Below, piece by piece: positions 18,201 to 24,824 of a stretch of 64,000 nt of DNA (within the stretch, counting starts at the first letter, position 1; every line of letters begins with the position of its first letter). The translations under genes were made by a program, and so were the position numbers. This DNA is from CAZSDU01 sp964605775 (GTDB lineage Bacteria > Bacteroidota > Bacteroidia > Bacteroidales > FEN-979): contig CAZSDU010000003.1 in assembly GCA_964605775.1 (NCBI GenBank), forward strand, positions 1 through 64,000, given 5' to 3'. The notes beneath the pieces are model-generated. The model saw only the letters and a program-made list of their open reading frames with translations. It searched no databases and had not been told where the DNA came from.

Positions 18201-19613
18201 GCTGCCATTTATGATGACAGTACAAAAATTTGGTTATCCGGCGTCCCTGACTCTGATGTGCCGGCTTCAGTACTGAACTGGATCCGTTCAGGAACCTATA
18301 AGCAACTCGATAACGCCCAAAGTACCAAAAATTATGACTGGGATATGGATCAGAATAATCCCTGGGATCCGAATAAAAATTACCAGAAAATTCAAAACGG
18401 AACCTGGGCTCCTTATTTTATGACTGCTTATAAAAGGCAAAATTCGATGGGTCCTGCGATCAATGAATATTCAAAACGGAAAACAGCATTACTTGCTGAT
18501 ATTGCCAGCGTGGATATTGTGATTACTCCGGATAAAACCAAATGGACCCGTTGTGTCGTTGTGGAGATGTGTCCCGACACCAACCTCGCGCAAGGGAGAG
18601 CCAGACAATACTATCTCCGGAATGCTCCCTCCGTCAATGTGGATGGGGAAGCTGGCGTCAGCAGTGCAGACCCGATGTTTAATTCCAATTATATCAGTTC
18701 AACCGGAATGGGATGGTTCCCCGGTTATGCCATTAACCTTGAAACCGGAGAACGTCTGAATATCATGTTCGCGGAAAACTCATGGCTGGTTGCCGATAAT
18801 GGACGGGATATGATCTGGAATCCGAGTTCGCGTGTTGTGGATGCCGCAGGTAGCCCTGTATTTGGGGGGCAGCATTACGTTTATATCATGAATCATATCA
18901 ATATGGAGGGTGGAAACAATAAATTCTTCTTCCCTGCATACGATGCTGGTGCTTATCTGAGATCTCACCTGAAAAAAACACATTCAGAAGCTCAGGCTAC
19001 CATTGACTGGGGCACCTATTGCTACGCAAGCGCAATGTACACAGGAATGCCTCTTTCCATATCAGGAAAAACATGGCTAAGCAATACAGTGACCATCAAA
19101 ATCAGAGTTACGAAACCGTATCAGCGGTATTATTCTTTAGCCCTCCCTGACAGCCTCATGGATACTGTGAATCGGAATTATCCGGTTTATTACTTCAACA
19201 CCTCTTCCATTGCGACAAAGAAGAATAATCAAGATAAAGCTTCCAATGATCTTAATCTGATCAATGTTGTGCCGAATCCATACTATGCATATGATGATTA
19301 TGAGAGAAATCAGCTGGATAACCGCATCAAGATCGTGAACCTGCCTTCAAAATGTACTGTGACGATCTTTGATTTGAGCGGAACGTTGATCCGGCAGTTT
19401 ATCGTAGATAAATCAGGTATTGCTATGCCAAGATCTTCAACGGCAGGAATAAATACAGATGCAAAAACATCCATCGATTGGGATCTTAAGAATTTTGCTG
19501 GAATTCCTATTTCAGGAGGCGTTTACCTGATTCATGTCAAAGCAGACAACCTGGGTGAACGGACACTCAAATGGTTTGGAATCTTACGCCCGGTTGACTT
19601 GAATTCACTGTAA
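15264..19613 (+). CDS. Giant exported protein with T9SS-type C-terminal domain
   Basis: A roughly 1,449-residue surface protein of unknown function. A signal peptide (ILRYFVTALCCMLIINSVFAE) follows either ATG 15264 or, more conventionally, ATG 15309. Residues near the N-terminus (WFLENAEYEIPKGS, FSLWVGGID) and the Tyr/Asn/Trp/Asp-rich body suggest stacked beta-domains. The final stretch starts at VVPNPYYAYDDYE, contains CTVTIFDLSGTLIRQF and WDLKNFAGIPISGGVYLI, and ends KWFGILRP. This is a FlgD/Ig-like fold of the type used as a T9SS C-terminal signal. It follows the receptor by 11 bases and precedes the PorV-like gene by 18, so the three probably work as a unit. I recall similar trios in other Bacteroidota without a defined role. 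Confidence 0.75.
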   Translation: MVKRNNIAIVKNNATMKNILRYFVTALCCMLIINSVFAEEFHKLSGTKSTGTIKQTAAGCESGSNYKYLDINNVRTLMYSYGNGWFLENAEYEIPKGSRKMSMFSFSLWVGGIDINNNLKLAAYRYGQGPTTASAHTKNDFWPGPLTVDGTAAVDAETCSKFDKLFPMTRAEVQEFIAYNENKSEFPNYQIPQSILEWPAHGNTSKGQARYLAPFMDVDHDGFYDPQKGDYPYYDLSNKLCPTNRKPGDTAWAKVRNGEPDDTLGILVDQVLKGDQTLWSVYNDKGNFHSETQGEPIGMEIRAQYFAFATNDEINNMTFYSYELVNRSTYTLTGTYFSQWVDPDLGYAQDDYVGCDVKRGLGYCYNGKPVDGTGQVEAYGAHPPAIGVDFFQGPYMDQDKRDNPRFTGDCSIITSEYPLDQMAINGVNFGDGIVDNERFGMRRFVYHNNNLSGVPAYMQDPDYAPQYYQFLRGIWKDGSKMQYGGNAHVSAGGYGPACDFMFPNDSDPCDWGTGGQPPNGPKIWTEETAKNNPSDRRFMQSAGPFTLQPGACNYITVGIPWARSISGTPWESVKLLQIVDDKCQTLFDNCFAVLNGPNSPDIAIEEMDKQLILYISNRRSNDAGNNFGEKYIEYDPNIPNPESLPHNQRNDSLYRFEGYQIFQVKDATVSAADIDDPGKARLVAQCDIQNGVTKLVNWSYDQNLGGNVGAIMVDGEDKGIRHSFVITEDKFATGDVRLINHKQYYYMAVAYAYNNYKTYNQSDPSALDGQKLPYLRGRKNASGKPIQTYTAIPHIPLADVTYANYGNGPIITRIQGQGNGGMIIEMSQETIAEILSKPPADSVKRTYGHPDYPISYNPTYLQSQGPLQVKVIDPLNVVNGEYMVSFDSMTIPVGVKNPFHNTLIKFGKWTLTDKKSGKVYRADTSTIYPYEQLRFWDQQEQLWVDLGLALTINQVPYPGDTKDTTKGNVYSENGLLWAPAAIYDDSTKIWLSGVPDSDVPASVLNWIRSGTYKQLDNAQSTKNYDWDMDQNNPWDPNKNYQKIQNGTWAPYFMTAYKRQNSMGPAINEYSKRKTALLADIASVDIVITPDKTKWTRCVVVEMCPDTNLAQGRARQYYLRNAPSVNVDGEAGVSSADPMFNSNYISSTGMGWFPGYAINLETGERLNIMFAENSWLVADNGRDMIWNPSSRVVDAAGSPVFGGQHYVYIMNHINMEGGNNKFFFPAYDAGAYLRSHLKKTHSEAQATIDWGTYCYASAMYTGMPLSISGKTWLSNTVTIKIRVTKPYQRYYSLALPDSLMDTVNRNYPVYYFNTSSIATKKNNQDKASNDLNLINVVPNPYYAYDDYERNQLDNRIKIVNLPSKCTVTIFDLSGTLIRQFIVDKSGIAMPRSSTAGINTDAKTSIDWDLKNFAGIPISGGVYLIHVKADNLGERTLKWFGILRPVDLNSL

Positions 19614-19631
19614 TGGCCAACATGATAAAAA

Positions 19632-20735
19632 ATGAAAACAACGAAAAATTTCAGGATTATGAAAAATATCTATAGCTGCTTATTGGCAATATTCTTGATG
19701 GGATTGGTCATTATTCCCCTGGGCAATGCGACAGCAGGAAATAAAGACCGATCGGGGCAGGCGGGAGCCTCGGAATTGCTCATCAACCCGTGGGCAAGAA
19801 GTTCAGGCTGGGGTTCCGTGGGGACTTCATGTACACAGGGACTGGAGGCAATCTTTACCAACGTGGCCGGCACGGGTTTTACCAAGGGAACAGAAATAAT
19901 TTTTTCCTATACCAACTGGCTACAAGGTTCAGGGGTTAATATCATGTCCTTTGGGCTGAGCCAGAAACTTGGTTCCAGCGGAGGAGTATTGACTGCAGCC
20001 GTTATGTCTATGTCATTTGGTGAAATTGATATTACGACCACCAACTCCCCGGAAGGAGGAATTGGAACATTTAAACCCAGTTATCTAAATATCAATCTGG
20101 CTTATGCCAAAGCATTCTCAAATAGTATTTATGGAGGCTTAGCCATCAAGATCATTTCTGAATCCATCTCGGATGCCAGTGCTATCGGCATCGCCCTTGA
20201 TGCAGGGATTCAATATGTGACAGGTGAAAAAGACCAGATCAAGTTTGGAATCGCATTGAAAAACGTTGGAGCACCTATGAAGTTCAGCGGAGATGGTTTG
20301 TCTTTCCGTGGAATTATTCCTGGACATGGGAATGATAATGACTTATTTACTGTTGAACAACGCTCTGCTCGTTATGAACTTCCGGCAACATTACGCATTG
20401 GCGCTTCCTATGATTTCCTGATCGGAGAAATGAACCGCATCACTCTGGCTGGTAACTTTACTTCCAACTCTTTTACAAAAGATCAATTTAGCCTGGGCCT
20501 GGAATATGCGCTCAAATATTATTTCCAGATACGTGCTGGTTATACCTACCAGGGAGGAATGTTCAACAGCAGTGTTGCAGAAAGAGGCACGGTTTTTACA
20601 GGTCCAAGTGCCGGTTTTACCGTGTCTGTTCCGTTTAATAAGGAAAAAGAAACAGGCATCGCTATCGATTATTCTTACAGGGCAACCAATCCTTTCTCAG
20701 GAACACATAGTATTGGTTTAAAACTTAACTTTTAA
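19632..20735 (+). CDS. PorV/PorQ-family outer-membrane barrel
   Basis: A 367-residue barrel of the PorV/PorQ (FadL-like, UPF0164) family. A signal peptide (from Met at 19632 or 19659) is followed by the typical AGASELLINPWARSSG opening, AIFTNVAG, and repeated amphipathic strands ending in GLKLNF. In T9SS, PorV carries cargo from the SprA translocon to the sortase and binds C-terminal domains. This is likely a paralogue dedicated to the preceding giant protein, which is inference from its place 18 bases downstream. It could alternatively be a general fatty-acid-type porin. A terminator follows 48 bases after the stop. Confidence 0.8.
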   Translation: MKTTKNFRIMKNIYSCLLAIFLMGLVIIPLGNATAGNKDRSGQAGASELLINPWARSSGWGSVGTSCTQGLEAIFTNVAGTGFTKGTEIIFSYTNWLQGSGVNIMSFGLSQKLGSSGGVLTAAVMSMSFGEIDITTTNSPEGGIGTFKPSYLNINLAYAKAFSNSIYGGLAIKIISESISDASAIGIALDAGIQYVTGEKDQIKFGIALKNVGAPMKFSGDGLSFRGIIPGHGNDNDLFTVEQRSARYELPATLRIGASYDFLIGEMNRITLAGNFTSNSFTKDQFSLGLEYALKYYFQIRAGYTYQGGMFNSSVAERGTVFTGPSAGFTVSVPFNKEKETGIAIDYSYRATNPFSGTHSIGLKLNF

Positions 20736-20782
20736 TCCTTCGGGTAGAAGATTTCATAACCTAATTATTTTATTGGTATAAG

Positions 20783-20806
20783 GACCCTTTCAAAAAGGGT
20801 CTTTTG
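20783..20806 (+). terminator. Intrinsic terminator of the receptor/PorV unit
   Basis: GACCCTTT (20783-20790), loop CAA, AAAGGGTC (20794-20801), then TTTT. The perfect 8-bp stem closes the three-gene surface unit and separates it from greA. Confidence 0.85.
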
Positions 20807-20840
20807 CCTTATTATAAAAATCATTTTTAACTTTTTTGTA

Positions 20841-21314
20841 ATGTCGGAGCTTAAGTATTATACCCCAGAAGGCTTAAATAAGCTTAAAGACGAATTGAAC
20901 CTGTTGATCACCGAGGAACGTCCGAATATAAGCAAACAGATCGCTGAAGCAAGAGATAAAGGTGATTTATCGGAAAATGCTGAATATCATGCGGCCAAAG
21001 AAGCCCAGGGCTTGCTTGAAATAAAAATTTCAAAGCTGCAGACCATGGTCAGCAATGCCCGGCTAATCGATGAATCAAAACTTGATTTTACTAAGGTGTT
21101 GATCTTTTCAACGATCAAATTGAAAAATACGCAAAATGGAAACTTGGTGACTTATACCCTCGTGCCTGAAAATGAAGCCAATGTAAAAACAGGCAAAATC
21201 TCGGTGAATTCACCTATTGCAAAAGGGATACTTGGAAAAACAATCGGCGATAAAGTGGAAATTGTCGTACCGGCAGGAAAAGTATTTTTGGAAATCATTG
21301 AAATATCAAGATAG
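20841..21314 (+). CDS. greA: Transcription elongation factor GreA
   Basis: A 157-residue factor that stimulates transcript cleavage by backtracked RNA polymerase. The N-terminal coiled coil carries YYTPEGLNKLKDEL and the family signature RDKGDLSENAEYHAAKE with the acidic tip residues Asp and Glu. The C-terminal FKBP-like domain (from about residue 80) ends in VEIVVPAGKVFLEI. Full length. Its stop abuts the start of the HIT gene, so the two are cotranscribed. Confidence 0.96.
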   Translation: MSELKYYTPEGLNKLKDELNLLITEERPNISKQIAEARDKGDLSENAEYHAAKEAQGLLEIKISKLQTMVSNARLIDESKLDFTKVLIFSTIKLKNTQNGNLVTYTLVPENEANVKTGKISVNSPIAKGILGKTIGDKVEIVVPAGKVFLEIIEISR

Positions 21315-21713
21315 ATGTCAAGTATTTTTGCGAAAATCGTAAAGGGAGAAATTCCCTGTTATAAAATCGCTGAGGATGAAAACTACCTCGCGTTTCTTGA
21401 TATTAATCCGTTGCGGGAAGGTCACACTTTAGTCATCCCCAAAAATGAAATTGATTATATCTTCGACATGGATGACGAACTTTTTGCTGGATTGTGGAAT
21501 TTCGCCAAAAAGGTCGGAAAAGCAATTGAAACGGTTGTTCCTTGTCAGCGGATGGGAATTACCGTCATCGGGCTTGAAGTTCCTCATGCCCATATCCATC
21601 TGATCCCACTGAAAAGTATATATGACATGGATTTCAAAAGACCAAAATTATCCTTTTCACCTGAAGAATTTAAGATCATTGCTGAAAAAATATCCGCTGA
21701 AATAAAAGGGTAA
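21315..21713 (+). CDS. HIT family nucleotide hydrolase
   Basis: A 132-residue histidine-triad protein. FAKIVKGEIPCYKI at the start and PHAHIHLIPL, the catalytic His triad, identify the HIT/Hint branch, which hydrolyses nucleoside phosphoramidates and adenylates. The ATG follows the greA stop directly with no gap, which implies coupled translation. The greA-HIT pairing is, as far as I recall, frequent in Bacteroidota. It is convergent with the PurF-like gene, and the 36-base gap shows no obvious terminator. Confidence 0.93.
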   Translation: MSSIFAKIVKGEIPCYKIAEDENYLAFLDINPLREGHTLVIPKNEIDYIFDMDDELFAGLWNFAKKVGKAIETVVPCQRMGITVIGLEVPHAHIHLIPLKSIYDMDFKRPKLSFSPEEFKIIAEKISAEIKG

Positions 21714-21749
21714 GTTTTCAGGAAAATGATGAAATGGTAAGAACCATTG

Positions 21750-23651
21750 TCAATAGGCTCTGATGTTCTGTCCCTCAATATAATTAAGAAAAGCTCTGTT
21801 GACTACTTTATTCCCCCCGGGAGTTGGATAATCTCCTGTAAAATACCAATCTCCTTTATGATCCGGACAGGCTGCATGAAGATCCTCAATCGTTTGGAAA
21901 ATAATCTGAACCTTGGCGCGACAACCATCAGGCGTTAGTAATTCTGTTATTTTTTCCGAAATTCTTTGTGGAGAAAATGGGGTATAGATTTCTCTGACAA
22001 AGTTGACAATTTTTTCTTTGTCATATTTTTCCTGAAGCTTGGATTTCTTGTAAACCTCATTGATAATGTGTTCCTGATGCGTTTCTTTCAATAATGCAAT
22101 GGCTGCTTTAAAAGCAATGAAATCAGTCAATTTCGACATGTCTATTCCGTAACAATCGGGATAACGGATTTGAGGAGCGGAAGAAACGATAATAATTTTC
22201 TTAGGTCCGAGACGGTCCAGAATGCGTAAAATGCTTTGTTTTAATGTTGTTCCCCTGACAATAGAATCATCCAGCACCACGAGGGTATCTATTCCCTGAC
22301 GGATGCTTCCATAAGTGATGTCATAAACATGGGTAGCAAGATCATCCCTTTGGGAGTCCTGGGTGATAAAAGTTCTTAATTTTAAATCTTTAACAGCTAC
22401 CTTTTCAACCCTGGGTTTAAATTGAAAGATGGCATTTAACTTTTCCGTTGTAAGTTCATTCCTCGTATGGAATATCTTTTCAATCTTAATCCGGTCGCAG
22501 AAATTGGCAACTTCTTCGATGAGGCCATAATAAGCATCAATAGCGGTGTTGGGAATATAAGAAAATACGGTGTTTTCAAGGTCATAGTCAATCGCCTGAA
22601 GGATGGGTTGGGCTAAAAATTTTCCCAGTCGTTTTCTCTCCTGATAGATTTCAATATCACTTCCTCTTGAAAAATAAATGCGTTCAAAAGAACAGGATCT
22701 TTTTTCTCTGGGTTTACAAAAAGGCAGTTCACTGATTTTTCCGTTCTTTTTGATAATGAGGGCATGTCCTGGTTTGATTTCATGAATGAGTTCATGCCCC
22801 ACCCTGAAAGCAGTTTGAATGACAGGTCGCTCTGATGCTACGACAACAACCTCGTCATTACGGTAAAAGTATGCTGGCCTAATCCCTGAAGGATCGCGCA
22901 TGGTAAAAGCATCCCCGTGTCCAAAAAGGCCTGCAATCACATAACCCCCATCCCATGTTTTGGCTGAGCGTTTTAAAATCTTCTGAATATTCAGATGGTT
23001 GGCAATCTGGAAAGTGATTTCTCTTTTCTGATAGCCTTGCAATTTGAATTTCCGATATAATTCTTCATTTTCTTCATCCAGAAAATGTCCTATTTTTTCA
23101 AGAATTGTGATGGTGTCGGATGTTTCCACCGGATATTGACCCAGATCAATCAATTTTTCAAACAGTTCATCCACATTGGTCAGGTTGAAATTCCCTGCCA
23201 GAACTAAGTTCTTCGTCATCCAGTTATTCTCTCTTACGAAAGGATGAAGACTCAGGAGGGTATTTTTTCCATAAGTGCCATATCTCAAATGTCCAAGGTA
23301 AATCTCTCCCAAAAGATCTACATGGTATTTCAACCAGTCGACATCTTTTAACCGCTGTGGATAACGGTCTTCAATATCTTTAAGCTTCAGGGCGATTTTC
23401 GAAAAAATGTCCCGGATTGGAGCATCCGCATTGGAACGCATCCTGTTAATAAAACGATTCCCTGGTTCCAGATCAAATTTGATGACAGCAACTCCCGCAC
23501 CATCCTGTCCCCGGTTATGCTGTTTTTGCATGAGGAGGTGAAGTTTGTTCAGGCCGTAAAAAGCAGTTCCGTATTTGGCAAGATAGAACTCAAGTGGTTT
23601 AAGGAGTCGTATAAAAGCAATGCCACATTCATGATGGATGAAGTCGCTCAT
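21750..23651 (-). CDS. Long amidophosphoribosyltransferase (PurF-like)
   Basis: A 633-residue class II glutamine amidotransferase fused to a phosphoribosyltransferase, as in PurF, which makes phosphoribosylamine from PRPP and glutamine. The nucleophile is expected to be Cys9 in HHECGIAF, followed by QKQHNRGQDGAG and later VVLDDSIVRGTT, the PRPP motif. It is more than 100 residues longer than E. coli PurF, with extra sequence in the N-terminal half, like a Bacteroidales form that I recall. The ATG at 23651 is chosen because a perfect -7 element lies at 23677-23684, upstream of it but downstream of the farther in-frame Met. No purine genes are near, so its role beside or instead of standard PurF is open. 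Confidence 0.85.
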   Translation of the reverse strand: MSDFIHHECGIAFIRLLKPLEFYLAKYGTAFYGLNKLHLLMQKQHNRGQDGAGVAVIKFDLEPGNRFINRMRSNADAPIRDIFSKIALKLKDIEDRYPQRLKDVDWLKYHVDLLGEIYLGHLRYGTYGKNTLLSLHPFVRENNWMTKNLVLAGNFNLTNVDELFEKLIDLGQYPVETSDTITILEKIGHFLDEENEELYRKFKLQGYQKREITFQIANHLNIQKILKRSAKTWDGGYVIAGLFGHGDAFTMRDPSGIRPAYFYRNDEVVVVASERPVIQTAFRVGHELIHEIKPGHALIIKKNGKISELPFCKPREKRSCSFERIYFSRGSDIEIYQERKRLGKFLAQPILQAIDYDLENTVFSYIPNTAIDAYYGLIEEVANFCDRIKIEKIFHTRNELTTEKLNAIFQFKPRVEKVAVKDLKLRTFITQDSQRDDLATHVYDITYGSIRQGIDTLVVLDDSIVRGTTLKQSILRILDRLGPKKIIIVSSAPQIRYPDCYGIDMSKLTDFIAFKAAIALLKETHQEHIINEVYKKSKLQEKYDKEKIVNFVREIYTPFSPQRISEKITELLTPDGCRAKVQIIFQTIEDLHAACPDHKGDWYFTGDYPTPGGNKVVNRAFLNYIEGQNIRAY

Positions 23652-23676
23652 GCAGAAAAAGATATCTGATACAGCA

Positions 23677-23684
23677 CAAAGATA
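23677..23684 (-). promoter_or_regulatory. Promoter -7 element of the PurF-like gene
   Basis: TATCTTTG on the minus strand is an exact TAnnTTTG match, 26 bases before the ATG at 23651. The -33 region is not clear. It rules out the in-frame Met at 23750. Confidence 0.5.
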
Positions 23685-23763
23685 GTTCTTTTTCATAAAG
23701 CTGAATCTTTGATCCATTAAAGAACAATATCTGATCCGGCCGTTATCCATGAATGATTATTCT

Positions 23764-23771
23764 TATTTTTG
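23764..23771 (+). promoter_or_regulatory. Promoter -7 element of mnmH
   Basis: TATTTTTG matches TAnnTTTG and lies 19 bases before the ATG at 23790. It overlaps an in-frame TTG, which therefore cannot be the start. No good -33 match is seen. Confidence 0.42.
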
Positions 23772-23789
23772 CAGGTCTATTCGCTCAAA

Positions 23790-24824
23790 ATGATTGAAAG
23801 GATTGAGGTAGTTAACATCCTGAGCAGAATCAAAGACTTTCAGATCCTGGATGTCAGATCTCCCCTGGAATATCAGAAAGGTCATATTCCCGGATCAATG
23901 AATATTCCACTTTTTACCGATTCTGAAAGAGTAACAATTGGTACGATGTACCAAAAACTTGGGAAAGGACCAGCCATCATCCGGGGTTTGGATATCTGTC
24001 TGCCCAAAATAAAGGATTACCTCAAACCACTATCGATAATCAGCAGCAAGCGAAAAGTATTGATTTATTGCTGGCGGGGTGGAATGAGAAGTACGCTTAT
24101 GGCTGAGGTATTCTCTAAAGCCGGGCATCCAATTTTTATTTTAAACGGTGGATATCAGGCATACCGTAAGCAAATCCGCAACGGTTTTTCGAATAAAGCG
24201 GTTATGCTGGTCTTGGGAGGCTTTACGGGTAGCGGGAAAACCCAACTGCTGAAACATATTGCTGATCAGGGAGAACAGGTCATTGACCTGGAGAAATCAG
24301 CCCATCACAAAGGCTCTGTTTTTGGCGCTCTGGGACAAGCTCCACAACCGACCAACCAGCAATTTGAAAACGATCTCTATCATAAATGGTCGGAATTTGA
24401 TCTCTCCCGACCAATCTGGATAGAAGATGAAAGCCGGAGGATAGGGAATCTTGACCTACCGGATCCGTTAGTCCGGCAAATGTCGGAAGCTGTCCTGATA
24501 GATCTGGAAGTTCCGGTATCCGCCAGGGTAAAGCGATTGGTAAAGGATTATGCAGATTTTGACATGCTGCTTCTCCAAGAAGCCATTGTTAAACTAAAGG
24601 AAAGATTAGGAAACAGGAATACAAAACAAGCGCTGATCGAGCTGAAATCGGAAAATTTTGAAACGGTTGCAGAAATCCTTCTGGCTCATTATGATAAGAC
24701 TTACAGGTTTGCCAGGAAAAAGAGAGTTCAGGATAAAATCATTCCAGTGATACTGTCATCGGAAAACATGGAAAAAGAGGCAAAGAAATTGATTCTCCTG
24801 GCCAGAAAAATATTATTTTTATGA
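23790..24824 (+). CDS. mnmH: tRNA 2-selenouridine synthase
   Basis: A 344-residue enzyme that replaces sulfur in 2-thiouridine of certain tRNA wobble bases with selenium, using selenophosphate. The N-terminal rhodanese domain carries the catalytic Cys94 in YCWRGGMRS, and the C-terminal P-loop domain has GGFTGSGKT (143-151). The family motif EDESRRIG is also present. Its last four bases (ATGA) are shared with the start of the NifS-SelD fusion gene, so the enzyme and its selenium donor supply are translated together. The ATG at 23790 is preferred over the upstream TTG, which lies in the promoter. Confidence 0.93.
   Translation: MIERIEVVNILSRIKDFQILDVRSPLEYQKGHIPGSMNIPLFTDSERVTIGTMYQKLGKGPAIIRGLDICLPKIKDYLKPLSIISSKRKVLIYCWRGGMRSTLMAEVFSKAGHPIFILNGGYQAYRKQIRNGFSNKAVMLVLGGFTGSGKTQLLKHIADQGEQVIDLEKSAHHKGSVFGALGQAPQPTNQQFENDLYHKWSEFDLSRPIWIEDESRRIGNLDLPDPLVRQMSEAVLIDLEVPVSARVKRLVKDYADFDMLLLQEAIVKLKERLGNRNTKQALIELKSENFETVAEILLAHYDKTYRFARKKRVQDKIIPVILSSENMEKEAKKLILLARKILFL

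Noticed and set aside
23652..23750. A 33-residue N-terminal extension of the PurF-like protein.
   Set aside because: A perfect -7 element at 23677-23684 lies inside it, and the family needs Cys close to the N-terminus, which ATG 23651 provides.
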